Shown here: positions 1-11,900 of the stretch, one piece after another
How the letters are laid out: the number at the start of each line of letters is the position of its first letter
How positions within the stretch are numbered: the stretch's first letter is position 1
Source: Calonectria ilicicola
Lineage: Eukaryota; Ascomycota; Sordariomycetes; Hypocreales; Nectriaceae
Length of the DNA: 64,000 nt
Direction: 5' to 3'
NCBI GenBank assembly: GCA_020809705.1
Contig: CP085830.1
Span: 1 to 64,000, forward strand
Notes under the pieces: model-generated
Database searches by the model: none
What the model was told of the DNA's origin: nothing
Seen by the model: the letters and a program-made list of their open reading frames with translations, nothing else
Program-made: the position numbers and the translations under genes

Positions 1-135
1 CCTAACCCTAACCCTAACCCTAACCCTAACCCTAACCCTAACCCTAACCCTAACCCTAACCCTAACCCTAACCCTAACCCTAACCCTAACCCTAACCCTA
101 ACCCTAACCCTAACCCTAACCCTAACCCTAACCCT
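1..135. repeat. Telomere, CCCTAA array
   Basis: About 22 uninterrupted CCCTAA units (TTAGGG on the other strand) starting at the first base, so the window begins at a true chromosome end. The array stops at base 135, and unique sequence starts at 136 with no degenerate telomere variants between. The first minus-strand reading frame runs into it. Confidence 0.98.
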
Positions 136-2290
136 GGTCCTGGGCTATGGCTGTGCTGATCTGTTGCCTCTCGCGTGCGAACGGGGTTGATGAAGCCGGC
201 CGGTCCGGCGTGAACTCGCCGCGGACTCTACTCAATAGTCGCTGCTGCTTGGATTGGATTCTTGAGCCGCCCAATCGGGCCTCTGAAGGTGGCAAGGTCA
301 GGGCAGCGGTAGCAAACCCGCGCGCGGCTAACAGTTCGTCTGGTCGGCTACGGATCGACCGCTTGATGTTCGAGTACGCTTGAAAGAAGCCGAAGAAAAG
401 CACGAGAGCCCCGTCGTTCAAGACGCTTGCATTTTCCTGCATCACTCTGCAAAGGTTCATCAGGAACCTCGGGGGCATAAGGGACGTGAAGTTGCCATAG
501 CGACGATGGAATCCGAGAGGATAGAAATTGACATCTCTCGTGCTGTGGTATTCCTCGGCCACCTTGCTACGGTCTGCCAGCAGGCACGCGGTTTCTTCTT
601 CGCCCGAGGACTGGACATGAATGCAGTTGAGATCGGTAGCAAGAGCATATGAGATCTGGTCAATGTGGGCTAGGTTATACTTTTGCTCCAGTTCTGCTCG
701 CAATTTCTCGAGCCCATCGCTAGGCAAAGCCCAGTGCGCATCAATTAGCTCGGCCGGCCGGTTACTGGGTGATTCGATGCCATCGAGCGCTTGAGCTTCG
801 TCGCGATCGCCATCCATGTGTTCCTCCACAAACAGTCCTCGTTCCTCTGCATCGGGCTCCCCTTCGCCATTGCTTCGACCACTGACAGAGCTGAGATCGT
901 CGTTATCGCCATCAGCAATGTTGATGATGTTATCATTGTCGACATTGCGATCACTACTGCCATCGCTGTCATCCTCGTCGCTGTCGCTGTCGCTATCGCT
1001 ATCTACATTCTCGCTCTCAGCGCGAAGGCGAGTCTCCCGAGGAAGCTCATGAAGCAATCCATCCACCTTGATCTCTATATTAGCCCCATGGTCGAAAGCA
1101 TGAAAAGCCGGGCGATGGAGCCTCCAGAACCCGTCGTAACTGTGTTGTTGGGAAAACGTGTCCCATCTTTCCATAAATAAAGCTTGGAAGATGGCCCACT
1201 TATCATAGGATAGGGTTTGGGATTCCTTCCCACTGAGCTGCCACAGTGGCTCTACCCCTTCCCTAGCAAATCTCCATCTTGGAAGATGTTCTGCACAATG
1301 TAAGATGCAAGCGCCTCGGCATGATGTTGTTGCATAGCTGTGCCATGATAATCCGAAGCCCTTTGCTTTTGCTTATGATGTCGGTGCCCGTTCAAGGACG
1401 GGTCCTCGATAATATCGATCTCTACTGGGTGCATGACGATAAACCACACCTCTCGTGATGCTCCTGTGCCAATTCGAAAGGTCCGCCGGGTGAGGTCAAA
1501 CGGGAGACTGTTTGCTGCATGCTTGGAGCTGTAAGGTGCCTGCCAGTGCCTCAGTGCAAAGGTCACATTGTCGAAAAATCCGCCTTGGTTCGTAATCGGG
1601 CAGAGAGGACGCCCAACTATGCTTATCATGTCGAGGTGGAATATAGGATAGTATTTGTCGTTGCTACTTGCGGGTCCCGAGCCAGAGCTTCGCGATCCAT
1701 AGTTCATCGTGTATCGCAATTGAAGCATCCTTAGGGCTTCTGTGGCGTTGAATTCGGGCGCATTCGTCTTCGAGATGAACCTTTCCGCTATATTAAAGCC
1801 ATCCTTCTACGTTAGTTGGAATCCGTGGATAAATAGATAGCGACTTTAGGTGTGCTGTTCGGGGCGGTAAAAAGATATACTTGCCTGTCATCTTCTTATC
1901 TCCAGTTAAGTGTTTTATCTTGAACTCGTCATTCGTAGAGCCCCACTCATCCTTCTTCTCAGAAGCCTCTTGACTGTCTAAGTCAAGATATGCCTCATCG
2001 GCGGCCTCCAGGCTAACATAATCATCAATATCATCAACACCTTCCATTTGATCACCAGCTTGGCTTTCTTGCTCAATGTCGACTATCCTTTCGCTTGGAG
2101 GAAAAACCTCCTGCACCTCGGGAGAATGGGTCATCATGGCCCTGAACATGAAAGTCTGGTCAACCGAAATACGTGGTGTAAGAGCAATGGTTTTTGGAGT
2201 GTATGTTGGAAAAGTGCCTATAAAATATCTCAGTGTTGCGAGAAAAGATGATGGCTGGAATGCGCGAAGGAACGCTCTATTATCACACAA
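128..2290 (-). CDS. Telomere-abutting subtelomeric protein of unknown function, acidic, cut by the telomere
   Basis: Open coding in three blocks on the minus strand. Block one (about 2290-1885) joins block two (1787-1252) in frame through an intron at 1788-1884 that uses a GC donor (GCAAGT) and TAG acceptor. Block two ends at a TAG at about 1252. One extra G in the GGGG run at 1253-1258 would carry the frame straight into block three (to 128), which is open upstream of its first Met, so I read this as one frame with a one-base deletion. Block three has an Asp/Ser-rich acidic stretch (SDSDSDSDEDD). The final stop (TAG) is made by the telomere repeat itself, GGT-TAG. I recognise no domain. It may be the 3' part of the gene at 2657-5118 or a separate gene; no convincing ATG marks its start, and the nearest Met is inside block one. 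Confidence 0.55.
1788..1884 (-). other. GC-AG intron in the telomere-abutting gene
   Basis: Donor G|GCAAGT, acceptor AATATAG, with a ctaacg branch-like site near the 3' end; 97 bp. Removing it joins two coding blocks in frame. GC donors are a small minority of fungal introns. Confidence 0.6.
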
Positions 2291-2656
2291 TTTTTATGAT
2301 GTAATGTAACCCTATAAACTTCAGCCTCCATTTTCCTTTTTTCCTTTTAATAAATCATAAACCGAGGTTTAAGGATAAGTACAGAAGTATCGAGGGGCTG
2401 AGCAGAAAAAGAAAATAATCCTACCACATGAATCACCACACTAATTCTAGTCCAAACATAACCCTGCCAGAACGATAAGCAAATAATAACATTAATCACT
2501 CTACACCTACCAATAGTAATCCAGAAAAACGCGAAATAAACACGCTAGTAAAGTTGCTAATCAACAGGGAAAATATGAAAGATTCTTATTGAACAAATGT
2601 AATCCTATTGTCCTCATTAAAGCATTACCCAGTATACTAAAACGCATAAAACGGTT
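2291..2656. other. Gap between the two subtelomeric coding blocks
   Basis: A+T-rich with no open frame of note. It could be an intergenic region, or a long intron: the upstream gene's last codons contain a GCAG|GTAGTA donor-like site just before its TAG, and an ATAG acceptor near 2227 would join in phase. The sequence does not decide between these. Confidence 0.4.
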
Positions 2657-5118
2657 CTATTTACTACCTGCTTGTATTCCATTTGCCCAGGATGCTCGAA
2701 GCCTCCTCGATGTTGATGGCATTGTTGTGGGTGTCGGTGCTGATGTTGGCTCTGCTCCTCTCGCTTTTATTGCTTTTGTTTCTTTTGTTGCTTTTGTTGA
2801 TTCTGTGGCCCCTACTGATAACCCCCTTGTCAAGCTTACTCGAGTTTTGGCTTGACTTAGAGACTGGTCATGTGGCGGTGCCGATTCCTCCTCCATATGT
2901 CGGCCCTGACCTATTGACGCCGAGGGTAGCAGGCGTCGTGGAGGCTGGTTGTTGCTGCTGTCGTCATCAATCCCTGCGTTTTCGTTGGGAGCTAATATTG
3001 ATGTGTGCGTATCATCATCCCCAGGTGGCCGGCTTTTACTCCTGCAGGTTCTGCTAGGTCCGGTCCTGCCTTCGGTCACATCAGCCGCCTCTGCGTTGAC
3101 CGCATACTCACGTGGCGCTACGATAGGTCCACTGCTCGAGACCGTCGCTGTCGCTGCTGTTAGAGCTGTTGCATTCCACCCAAGCCCGTTTTGCTGAGAA
3201 AACCACTGGGATAATGCTGATTGAAATGAGGAAGAGCTTGTCTCCAAAAGCTGTGAAAACTCAGGTATACCCTTTAGAAAACTAGTAAGGTCTTGAGCAT
3301 AGTCGGAAGCTATCTTAGACCGTGTTGTTTGGTGCTGGTCGATACGACAGACCTTGTTGTTGGATGAGGTCCACTCCAGTTTGAAGTCATCACCTTTATA
3401 TTGGCGAACAATCCCCAATAGTCCTGCCCATATCTCATCAGCTAAAAAGCGTGTAGCGTACGTATTATTGTCGCCGTCAATATCCCAGCTCTGCTCTAAG
3501 TAGGCCTTCATCGCCGGCGCCCTGAAGGCCTTAATGTGAAGTCGGGTAAAATCGATTATCTCGTGCTGTAGGAGAGCCGAGGCGGTCTCAGACGGCGATC
3601 TAGGCGATTCAGGCGATTCTTCCAAGGGCAAGCTATATAGAAGATGCTTCTCTCTCGATCGCACAAATTGAGCCGAGCAATGTTGCAGGGCGGGGACCAA
3701 GTCCTTCCGTAATGCTGGCTTCTGATTGTCGCGTAGATTGGTCACGGAAGTGGGGCTTGGGTTCAGCCAAGATACAACATGCTTCATGACATCGCCTAAG
3801 ATATTGCCTTGATTTGGTGATAATTCTAGGATCGTGTGAATGTCAAGAAACTGTAGTTTAGGAGTTTTCATGATGCGTTCATAAACATCCCAATACTCCT
3901 GGGCATTGAACTCGATGAGAAACTTTGATTGACGTTCGGAGGTTTTGTTGATGTGCTCTTTTTCTTCCTCGGATAGAATAATTCTTGAATCTGCTTCTTT
4001 GTACGGTCTGCTGGCAGTGCCTTAGCCATTTCTTTCCAGTCATCACCAGACACCTTTTGTATTGCATCTGAGTGTAGCTGGTAAAGGGTCTGCAAAACGG
4101 TTCGAAAGGCAGAGAACCAGTACTAGAATTTAAACACAATTAGTAATAAATACAGTAATGGAAAGAATTCAGCCTCAAACTTACGTCATCTATTCTTTTA
4201 CTGATCATCCAGTACCAAGAAGAGATCTTAAAGGTATCTCTGCCAAGCCAGGTTTTACACCACTCAGTAGTCTTCTCCCTCCACCGCTTATTTCTCCATA
4301 TGGTCGCAATTCGCTGAACATCACCACTCCACTGAAGAACTTGCGCAATCTCTTTTTCAGAATATCGCACTTATCCTCGTGTAACAACTTTTCATTGATC
4401 ATTGATGCAGCAACAATCTAGGTCCATATTTGGCCATGATTATCCTCCATAACTGTGCCTTTTCGGTTGAAGCGGAGCTGAATATTTAAATCCATTGGTA
4501 GAGTATCTATATTCAAATTGCATTAGTATGCATGCATACAATAGATAAAAATACTTTATATTAATATAGAAATAGGGTGCAGTAAGTATCTAAAATAGAC
4601 TTACTTTGGTCATAAAAACTGCATGTCCACCACATTTCTTCCTCATCAAACTCTAATTGCTGGCCGTACAACTGCAATGCCTGAACTCGGTGCTGGCCAG
4701 CCATTATCTCGACTTTTTTTCCATTATGAACAGAAAGCCAATCGTCAAAGTAGAACATTTCCCCTAAGCTAGCGACTGTCGCTTCTTGATGAACGTGTAG
4801 ATGTCTCTTCATCAAGGATATATCTTCATGAGTTGTCAAGAGTAAGATGTGGTTCTCCCTTGTGGTCCGTTTAATACCTTCCTCTTTGAAGATGCTAAGG
4901 AGCCTCTGAACTTGCTTTGGATCCACTCGGCGATTCTCACTATCAATACTCCATTTAGGTGTAAGAGCATGGATTGGCATTCGTGCTGTGATAATACGAT
5001 ATGGCTCAGCTAGCTCCAGGGTAGATTCTGTATCACCAAGAGCGTTCCTAGCGGTCCTTTTGGAACGGCCAGACTGGTGATCTGGTTGGTGGTCCCCTGT
5101 TCGTTTTCTGGCGGTCAT
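2657..5118 (-). CDS. Subtelomeric gene with N-terminal ParB/sulfiredoxin-like domain, disrupted as sequenced
   Basis: Three exons: 5118-4605, 4506-4185 and 4122-2657, with introns 4507-4604 (GTAAGT, TACTAAT branch) and 4123-4184 (GTAAGT...TTCTAG). The first about 170 residues look like a ParB/Srx fold: a helix with RRVDPKQVQRLL, an ENHILLL strand, and KKVEIMAGQHRVQAL carrying the G-x-H-R signature. The middle is Trp-rich and the C-terminus is Ser/Thr/Lys-rich and probably disordered. As written the frame is broken three times: a TAG at about 4418-4420 (consistent with CAG to TAG), and one missing A each near 4376 and 3988. Adding two bases makes the spliced length 2304 nt, 768 codons ending at the TAG at 2657. 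ParB-fold proteins bind or cut DNA/CTP in bacteria; the function here is unknown. Confidence 0.6.
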
Positions 5119-6209
5119 TCTGAGTTTTGTAGTACTCTTATATAATGTAATGGTTGTATGTACACTGGTTTGTCGAGAAATGGGATTAATATAAGAAAAG
5201 TTATGATGACACTTCGCAATGAACTTTATCCGCCATCAGGAGACAATTCCCAGTCCACCCAGTATGTATTATTTTACCAGATATACCCAAGCAAGTGGGT
5301 CAGCCACAGAGTAGTATACAAAGCAAATATAAGACATGGTATTCATAGCATATAGAGCAAGTGTGATTAGGTTATGGAAATTGATTGGTAACAAACATGC
5401 GACGCGTCAGACTAGACTATATCTGGATATTCATAATAATGAGACGCGACGTGTTGTGATTACTTACGTGCGCCACGCGAATATCGAGGTCTTGGAGTAG
5501 AAACTGTAAAATCAAGACTTGTTCACTCCTTTTCCTGAGTTTTCTTTACTTTATTCTATTTTATACTTGCCTTAATAGTTCGACTGGCAATAGTAAGTAA
5601 ATCAAAGGGTAAATATCTGCTCTTTTGTTTCTGGTATTACCACTTACACTATCATTGCGAGCCAACTCACAGCGGGCAGTACTAGGCTCTTTTTCTAGAG
5701 ATCAAAGTAGTTATACAGCTAGGCAGATGGGATTTATTTGGTCTCTATTGTGGTTGTAGGTCTGATATTTTAGAAGGGGAGGGGGTGTAAGGATCCGTAC
5801 TTCCCATTACGTCAATTAGCCCGTCAGGCCAAAAGATAAGTCAATAATCGCAATGCTTGCAATTACAGGTACGGATAACAGCTATTAAATAGGGTCTCGT
5901 GCGCCCGGTTGCACAGGTCGTAACAGGGGGTGTTATAGCCTTGAGGTATGTATTAAATCTTAAGTGCCTGGACCTTAGTAATAGTTTAAACCTAGGTTTA
6001 GAAATAGTTGGAGATTCAAGGTTATAAGATTGAGGGTAGTATTGTAAACCTAGGTTTAAAAATTAACTAGAAATTGGACTAGTATATCTTTCAAACCTAG
6101 GTTTAAAAGTCTGCCAGGAATGGAAACCTAGATAGATTATATTTCAAGCCTAGAATAAGTCGTTTTTCTAACCGTAACCCTACCTTGAATCTCTTGTTTA
6201 CTCCCTACT
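5119..6209. other. Gene-free subtelomeric stretch upstream of the ParB-like gene
   Basis: No convincing reading frame on either strand. It should include the promoter of the minus-strand gene starting at 5118. Near 5862-5890 is a segment (ggataacagct and flanks) that recurs at 43031-43060. A palindrome cluster starts at 5985. Confidence 0.6.
5985..6104. repeat. Three copies of the palindrome AAACCTAGGTTT
   Basis: The perfect 12 bp palindrome AAACCTAGGTTT, with matching A/T flanks, occurs within 5985-6000, 6045-6060 and 6093-6104, and in a decayed form near 6135 (caagcctag). It lies just outside the retroelement nest. The arms resemble telomere units (TAAACCTA) but are not exact. No known element end is recognised. 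Confidence 0.6.
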
Positions 6210-6330
6210 ATTATCAATAATTTAGGTAATTATGTGTGAGTGTTTCCTTATTGGTTGATGTGGGGCTATAGGGTAGGTAAGTATTCGTTCTACCACCGTA
6301 GACCGCCTAGGCGTGTTATGGGTTATAATA
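6210..6330 (-). repeat. LTR end of RIP-mutated copy 1 (partial)
   Basis: Matches the last third of the 395 bp LTR, including the ttccttattggttg and ggggctatagggtaggta segments, and ends ggttataata. The outer two thirds of the LTR are missing. Confidence 0.8.
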
Positions 6331-9300
6331 TGATGTCCCCTCTCTGTTGGTCTTATCCTTAAGGCCCATTAAGTTAACCTTATATATAAGTTCCCTATTT
6401 TTAATTTTTAAAATATTTTCTAATTATATCTTATAATCTAAATATATTTAAGCTATATCTTTATACTAATACTTAAGCTTAGATTATTAATTCAATAAGA
6501 TTTAAGATTATACTATACTTTTTATATTCTTTTATAAGTTTATAATACAAGATACTTCCTAATTTTAGTAATTATTATAAAGAATGCACTTATTATAATA
6601 GAATATATAATACCTTTAAGACTTCTTTAACTACTTATATATTATTTTTCTTTTAATAATAATAATAATAAAGTACTAATTTAATAATAATTTAAATAAA
6701 TTAAGAATCTAATCATCTAGATAAGGAGGAGGAGGTAGCTGAGAAGAAGTTCCTTTATATATAGAAGGAGGCGCTAGCTACTTAGGCCAAGGTTTAAAAG
6801 TTTTTGAATCGATTGTCTTGTCTTTGTTATTAGAAATATTAACTTAAAATAAAAGGTGTGGAGATGGTATATTGCAATTTTTCTTCTTTGGATGAGTTAG
6901 AGGAAGTAGATTAGGTAGAGTTAGAGGCTATTATTTAAGTGTAATCTTTAGGGGCTATGGATATTATTAATTAGAATGTTATTAATTTTAATAGTTTGTT
7001 TAGTATTATATTTTTAAGAATGCTTTTAATATCTTTAAGTAATATATAAGATATTTTGTAGGTTCCTAAGTTGTTTTTTTATAATCTTTCTATTTAATTT
7101 TGAATTTTCTATCTTCTTCTCTTCTTTATAGGATTTTTTAATTTCCTATTAATCTTCTAGGTTTTCTATTTGTAGTTTATATTTAAATCCTATATTTACC
7201 TAGATGCCATTACTAGGTTCTAGTAGTAAGATATAGAAGATAAAGTAAACCTTAATATTATCTAGAAGGTTAAGCTTATAATTATTTTTTGATATTTTTC
7301 TTTTAATTAGGTATAATCTAATCTATATAAAGTTAATTTTTTTATTTTATCTTTTTATTATAAGATTTTTTATTGCTAGGTAGACTATATCTCTCTTCAA
7401 GAAGGATAGTCCCTTTAGCCTTTTTAGATTATAATATCTTTTTATTATATTATAAATAAACTTAAGTTCTATCTTTATTTTTTTATATAATTTTCTTAGA
7501 TCATTTAACTTAATTATTACTTTTACTTAAATTATATTTTCTAAGGGGGCTTGGTAAGTGTCTAATATAAAGCTAAAATTAGCTTTTATTAATATTATTT
7601 TAATACTATAATTATAGAATATATTATATACTAATTATGTAATAAATAACTTTTCTATTTAATCAATTTATTTATAATTAATATAGTATTATAGATATTA
7701 CTTAATTTTCTAGTTTTGGCGTTTGATTTGTCTATTTATTTGGGGGTGAAAGGCTGTGCTTAGCTTATAATTTAATCCTATTAAGAATATTAAGTTTTAC
7801 TAAAACTTAAATATAAATAATTATTCTTTATTTAAAATAATTTTAATTAGTAGTTTATATATAGTAATTATATTTTGAAAGAAAAGATAGGTAAATTATT
7901 CTTCTTTTATTATTTTATTATAAGGAAGATAATATACTACTTTTATAAAGTAATTAATAATAATGAAAATATTATTATAATATACTCCTATAATAAGGTC
8001 TATTAATAAAGGGAGGTTAGTAATAAAGTCTATTATAATTAAGTTTTATAATTATTATATAATAGGGGATGGTTGTAATAATCTATATAGTTTGTATCTT
8101 GGTTTTTAAAGTATTAATATAGATTATATTTCTTATATACTTATTCAACTTTCTTTTTATCTTATTAAAGGAAAATATCTATTTAACTCATTTAAGGATT
8201 TTATTAATACCTTTATAACCATATAAGGAATATTTATAAATATCTCTTATTAATTCTATTTAATATTCCTCTAATACTTATAGATAATCTATTTTTTCTT
8301 CTTTTAAAAGTGCTAGATTATATTCTTTAATTTTTCTTAATAATAGATTATTTTATTCTACTTATTATATTAGTATTTCTATAGTAGTGGTTCTAATTAT
8401 ATATAGTAATCCTTCTACTCTTATAATAGTGATTATTTTCTTTATTTCTATTATTATTCCATTAATTAAGGCTTATTCTAGTCCTTTATTAATATTATAA
8501 ATTAATAGTTTTTTCTATATTTTTAGTTTTTTATATTATAGTTAGGTTAGTGGCTGATTGTATTGGCGTGATCATTTTTAGTTTCTTTAATATAAATAAT
8601 TTAATAGTTAAATTTGGATAAGTATTCTACATATTATAATTACCTTTTACTAAGTTTTTAAGTAGTTATAAAATAAATAATATTTTTATAATTAATATAT
8701 ATTATAATTTTATAATTACTTTTTAAAAGATATTATTAAAATTCTTTAAAAATATTAATAATAATAAGGAATTCTTTATTATAAATAAAGTAATTTAATT
8801 TAAGGTTATATAGCTTATATAAGTAGAATACTATAGGATATAGGTTTCCTTGTTTATCTCGTTGTCCGATCTAGGCCCCTAGGGCAAAGTCCGATGTATT
8901 AGTTTCTAGCTCTATAAGCTTATTAGGGTCAAATATTACTAGGATGGGTTCTTCTAAAATAGTATTTTTTATGGCTTTAAATGATTATTATACTTTATTT
9001 TCCTATTAAAAGGTAATTCCTTTTTTAGTTAGTTTTATTATATTTAAGGTGATTTTACTAAATCCTTTAATAAATCTTTAATAATAGTTAGCAAATCTAA
9101 GGAAGGCTTATATTTCCTTTATATTAATAGGTTCTTTTTAATCTTTTACTATAGTAACTTTTTTTAGGTTTATATGAATTTTATTAGGGCTAATAATGTA
9201 TTCTAGAAATTCTACTTCTTAAATATAGAACTTATTTTTTCTAGTTTAACTAAGAGTTTAGTGTTTTAAAGGGCTTTTAAGACCTTATAAATATATTCTT

Positions 9301-11900
9301 TATATTCTTCTTTATTTTTAAAGAAAATAAGGATATTGTCTAGGTAATAGATAATAAAGATATTTAAGTATTCTTGCAATATATTGGTTATTATTTATTA
9401 GAATAATATTAGTATATTTATAAGTTTAAAAGATATAATTAAGTATTCAAATAATCTAAACTTTATTTAAAAAGTGATTTTCCATTTATATCCTTCTTTA
9501 ATACAAATAAGATTATATACTTCTTTAAGATCTAGTATAGTAAAAATATTAGCTCTATAAAAGCAATTCTTTATTTTATTAATTAATAATAATAAAGTAT
9601 AATCTTTAATAATAATATTATTAAACTATTAGTAGTTTATAATAAGGTATAACTTCCTATTTTTCTTAAGTATAAATATAATAAGGTAACTAGCTTTAGA
9701 GTTTAAAATATAAATATATCTCTTTTTAAGTATATCTTAGATATATTTCTTTAAGGTATTAAGCTTGATTTAATTAAGATTATAAATAGGGTAAAATTAG
9801 GTATTAGATCTGTCTTTAAGGACAATTTTATAATCTCACTGGCTATACTTAGGTAGTCTAGTGTCTAGTTCTTCTATAAAGAGCTTTTTGTAGATTTGGT
9901 ATTATGGGGGTATATTATATAGTCTGTTTATTTTTGCTTTAGCTTTTATTTCTTTAAGGCTTTTATTAATTTATTAGAATTATATTTTAAAATAGATAAT
10001 TATTTATTATTTTTGCTTTTTTTAATTATTTTTATATTTATATTTTGTTTTTTAGGTAGTGAAGATTCTCCTTTACTTATATTTTCTATTTGGTTAGGGC
10101 TAGGAGTTTAAGATCTTTTATTATATTTTATAGAAATATTGCTGGCTATATTATACTTCTTGAGTATTTACATCTGGCTAGTATGCCAGTAGATATTAGG
10201 GTTGTATTAGTATAACTATAAGTACCCTAAAACTAGATTATATTATCTAATATTAATAATATTAAAGATTATTTCTTAGTTTCTTTTTTAATAAAGACTT
10301 TTAAGTAATTAATCTTCTTATTTATAATATTATTATTATATTTAAAGAGTATCTTTTTTATATTAATAATTTTATATAGGTTGATTTTTATTATCTATAG
10401 TAGCTGAAGTTTGTTAACTATTTGAGGATTTATGTAGTTTTGCTTAACTCCGCTATTTACTATAGCATTATATTACTTCCCTTTAACTTTTACTTTTATT
10501 TCTAATTATCATTAGGGTTACTTTTTAGTTATAAAGTATAAAGCTTTTTTAAGGAGTTCTTTTAATAACTTTAAAGATTATTGCCCTAGCTGCTTCTATT
10601 ACTCTTTTATAAAGGACTTTATTTATTTTTTAGTTTTATTTAGTGCTAGGCTATTACTTTATTTATTATATAGATATTATATTTAAGATCTTAATATTCA
10701 TTCCAAGGCAGCTTACTATAATTAAGAAACTTAAGCTTACCTAGTTCTAATATAGTGAACTAGTAGTAGGGATTTCTTTCTATTACTTTATATTAATTAA
10801 AGTATCTCCTATAAGTATAGTGGATAACTATATCTTCTATCTTAATAAGGAAGTATATTATATACTATTTTTGCTTTATATATTGAAAGTAGTTATGGTT
10901 ATAGTAGCTTACCTATAAGATATTCTTATATTCTTTGTGTGCTATGTTTAGTCTAGGGTTATCCTCCTTATATTGGATAGATTGGGGGTTATGGTTTTTT
11001 AGTTGCTATTTGCTTTATGTAAGTAGGAAGACTTTGTCTCTGTCCTATAAAGGTTCCCTAATTTGTTAGGCCATTTTTTTAATATTAATTATTTATTTTC
11101 TATTTTTATTTTTATTATAAGTATAAGTATTTTATTATATTGGTACTTTATTAGTATATATATCTAGGATAGATGTAGGGATTTTTATCTTCTTAGCTTA
11201 TTCTAACTATTTATAAGGAAGGTAGGACTGGCCTTTTTATTAGGTTAACTATGCTTTTTGGATAGTTTTATTAATTTCTTATTATAAAGTAAGTTTTACC
11301 TTATATAACTTATGGTTTTCTATATATTGCTTAATTATAGTAGTTAGTTTATATTTCTTAATAATAGCAAGAATAACTTTTCCTATAATCTTCTCTTTTT
11401 CTTCTAGTACTAGGGTTTATTAAGTTTTTATAGTATTAAGTTGTTTCTATCCTTCTAGTATAAGTTTAAACTAATTTCCTATTTTCAGGGAGTAGTATTT
11501 AAAGGATTTATATTCTTTTTTTTTATAATTAAAGTAGATAATCTTACTTTTATTATATTCTTAAGTGGTGCTGAGTTCCATTGGTCCTGAATAAGTCTTA
11601 TATGTGGTGCTTTGTTATTTATTTTAGGTTTTTTCTTTATTTGGGATATATAGGTTTTTATTATCTTAGGTATATTCTTTATATTAATTAAATTGTTTTT
11701 TATTAATCTTAATAATACTTTTAATATACTTTAAAAGTTTTTTTAATCAGTCTTTTTTATAAATCTTATCCTTAACTTTACTTTTTAAGCCTTTATAGTA
11801 GAGTTCTATTAATATATCATTATCCTAAGCTATTTATATTATAATTCTTTTAAACTTAGCCAAATACTAGCTATAGGATTTTATTTATTTAAGTTTATAT
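6210..11900 (-). mobile_element. RIP-mutated Ty3/Gypsy chromovirus copy 1, truncated at both ends
   Basis: Runs parallel to 12200-17866 of the young element but with most C changed to T (and G to A), leaving TpA-rich DNA and no usable frame. The left end is the last about 120 bp of an LTR (6210-6330, still readable). Then follow the zinc-cluster antisense region, chromodomain/integrase, RNase H/RT (about 8300-9900), protease and gag, stopping inside gag where the next element's LTR begins. Several homopolymers here keep a base that the young copy has lost (for example T6 near 8293 and G5 near 7543). Islands near 8850-8945 are barely mutated. Confidence 0.9.

Noticed and set aside
147..1180. 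Plus-strand frames opposite the telomere-abutting gene (serine/alanine/isoleucine-rich)
   Set aside because: Low-complexity shadow of the Asp/Ser-repeat coding strand.
2683..3197. Leu-rich plus-strand frames that look like membrane segments
   Set aside because: Antisense of the Ser/Thr/Lys-rich tail of the ParB-like gene; composition artefact.
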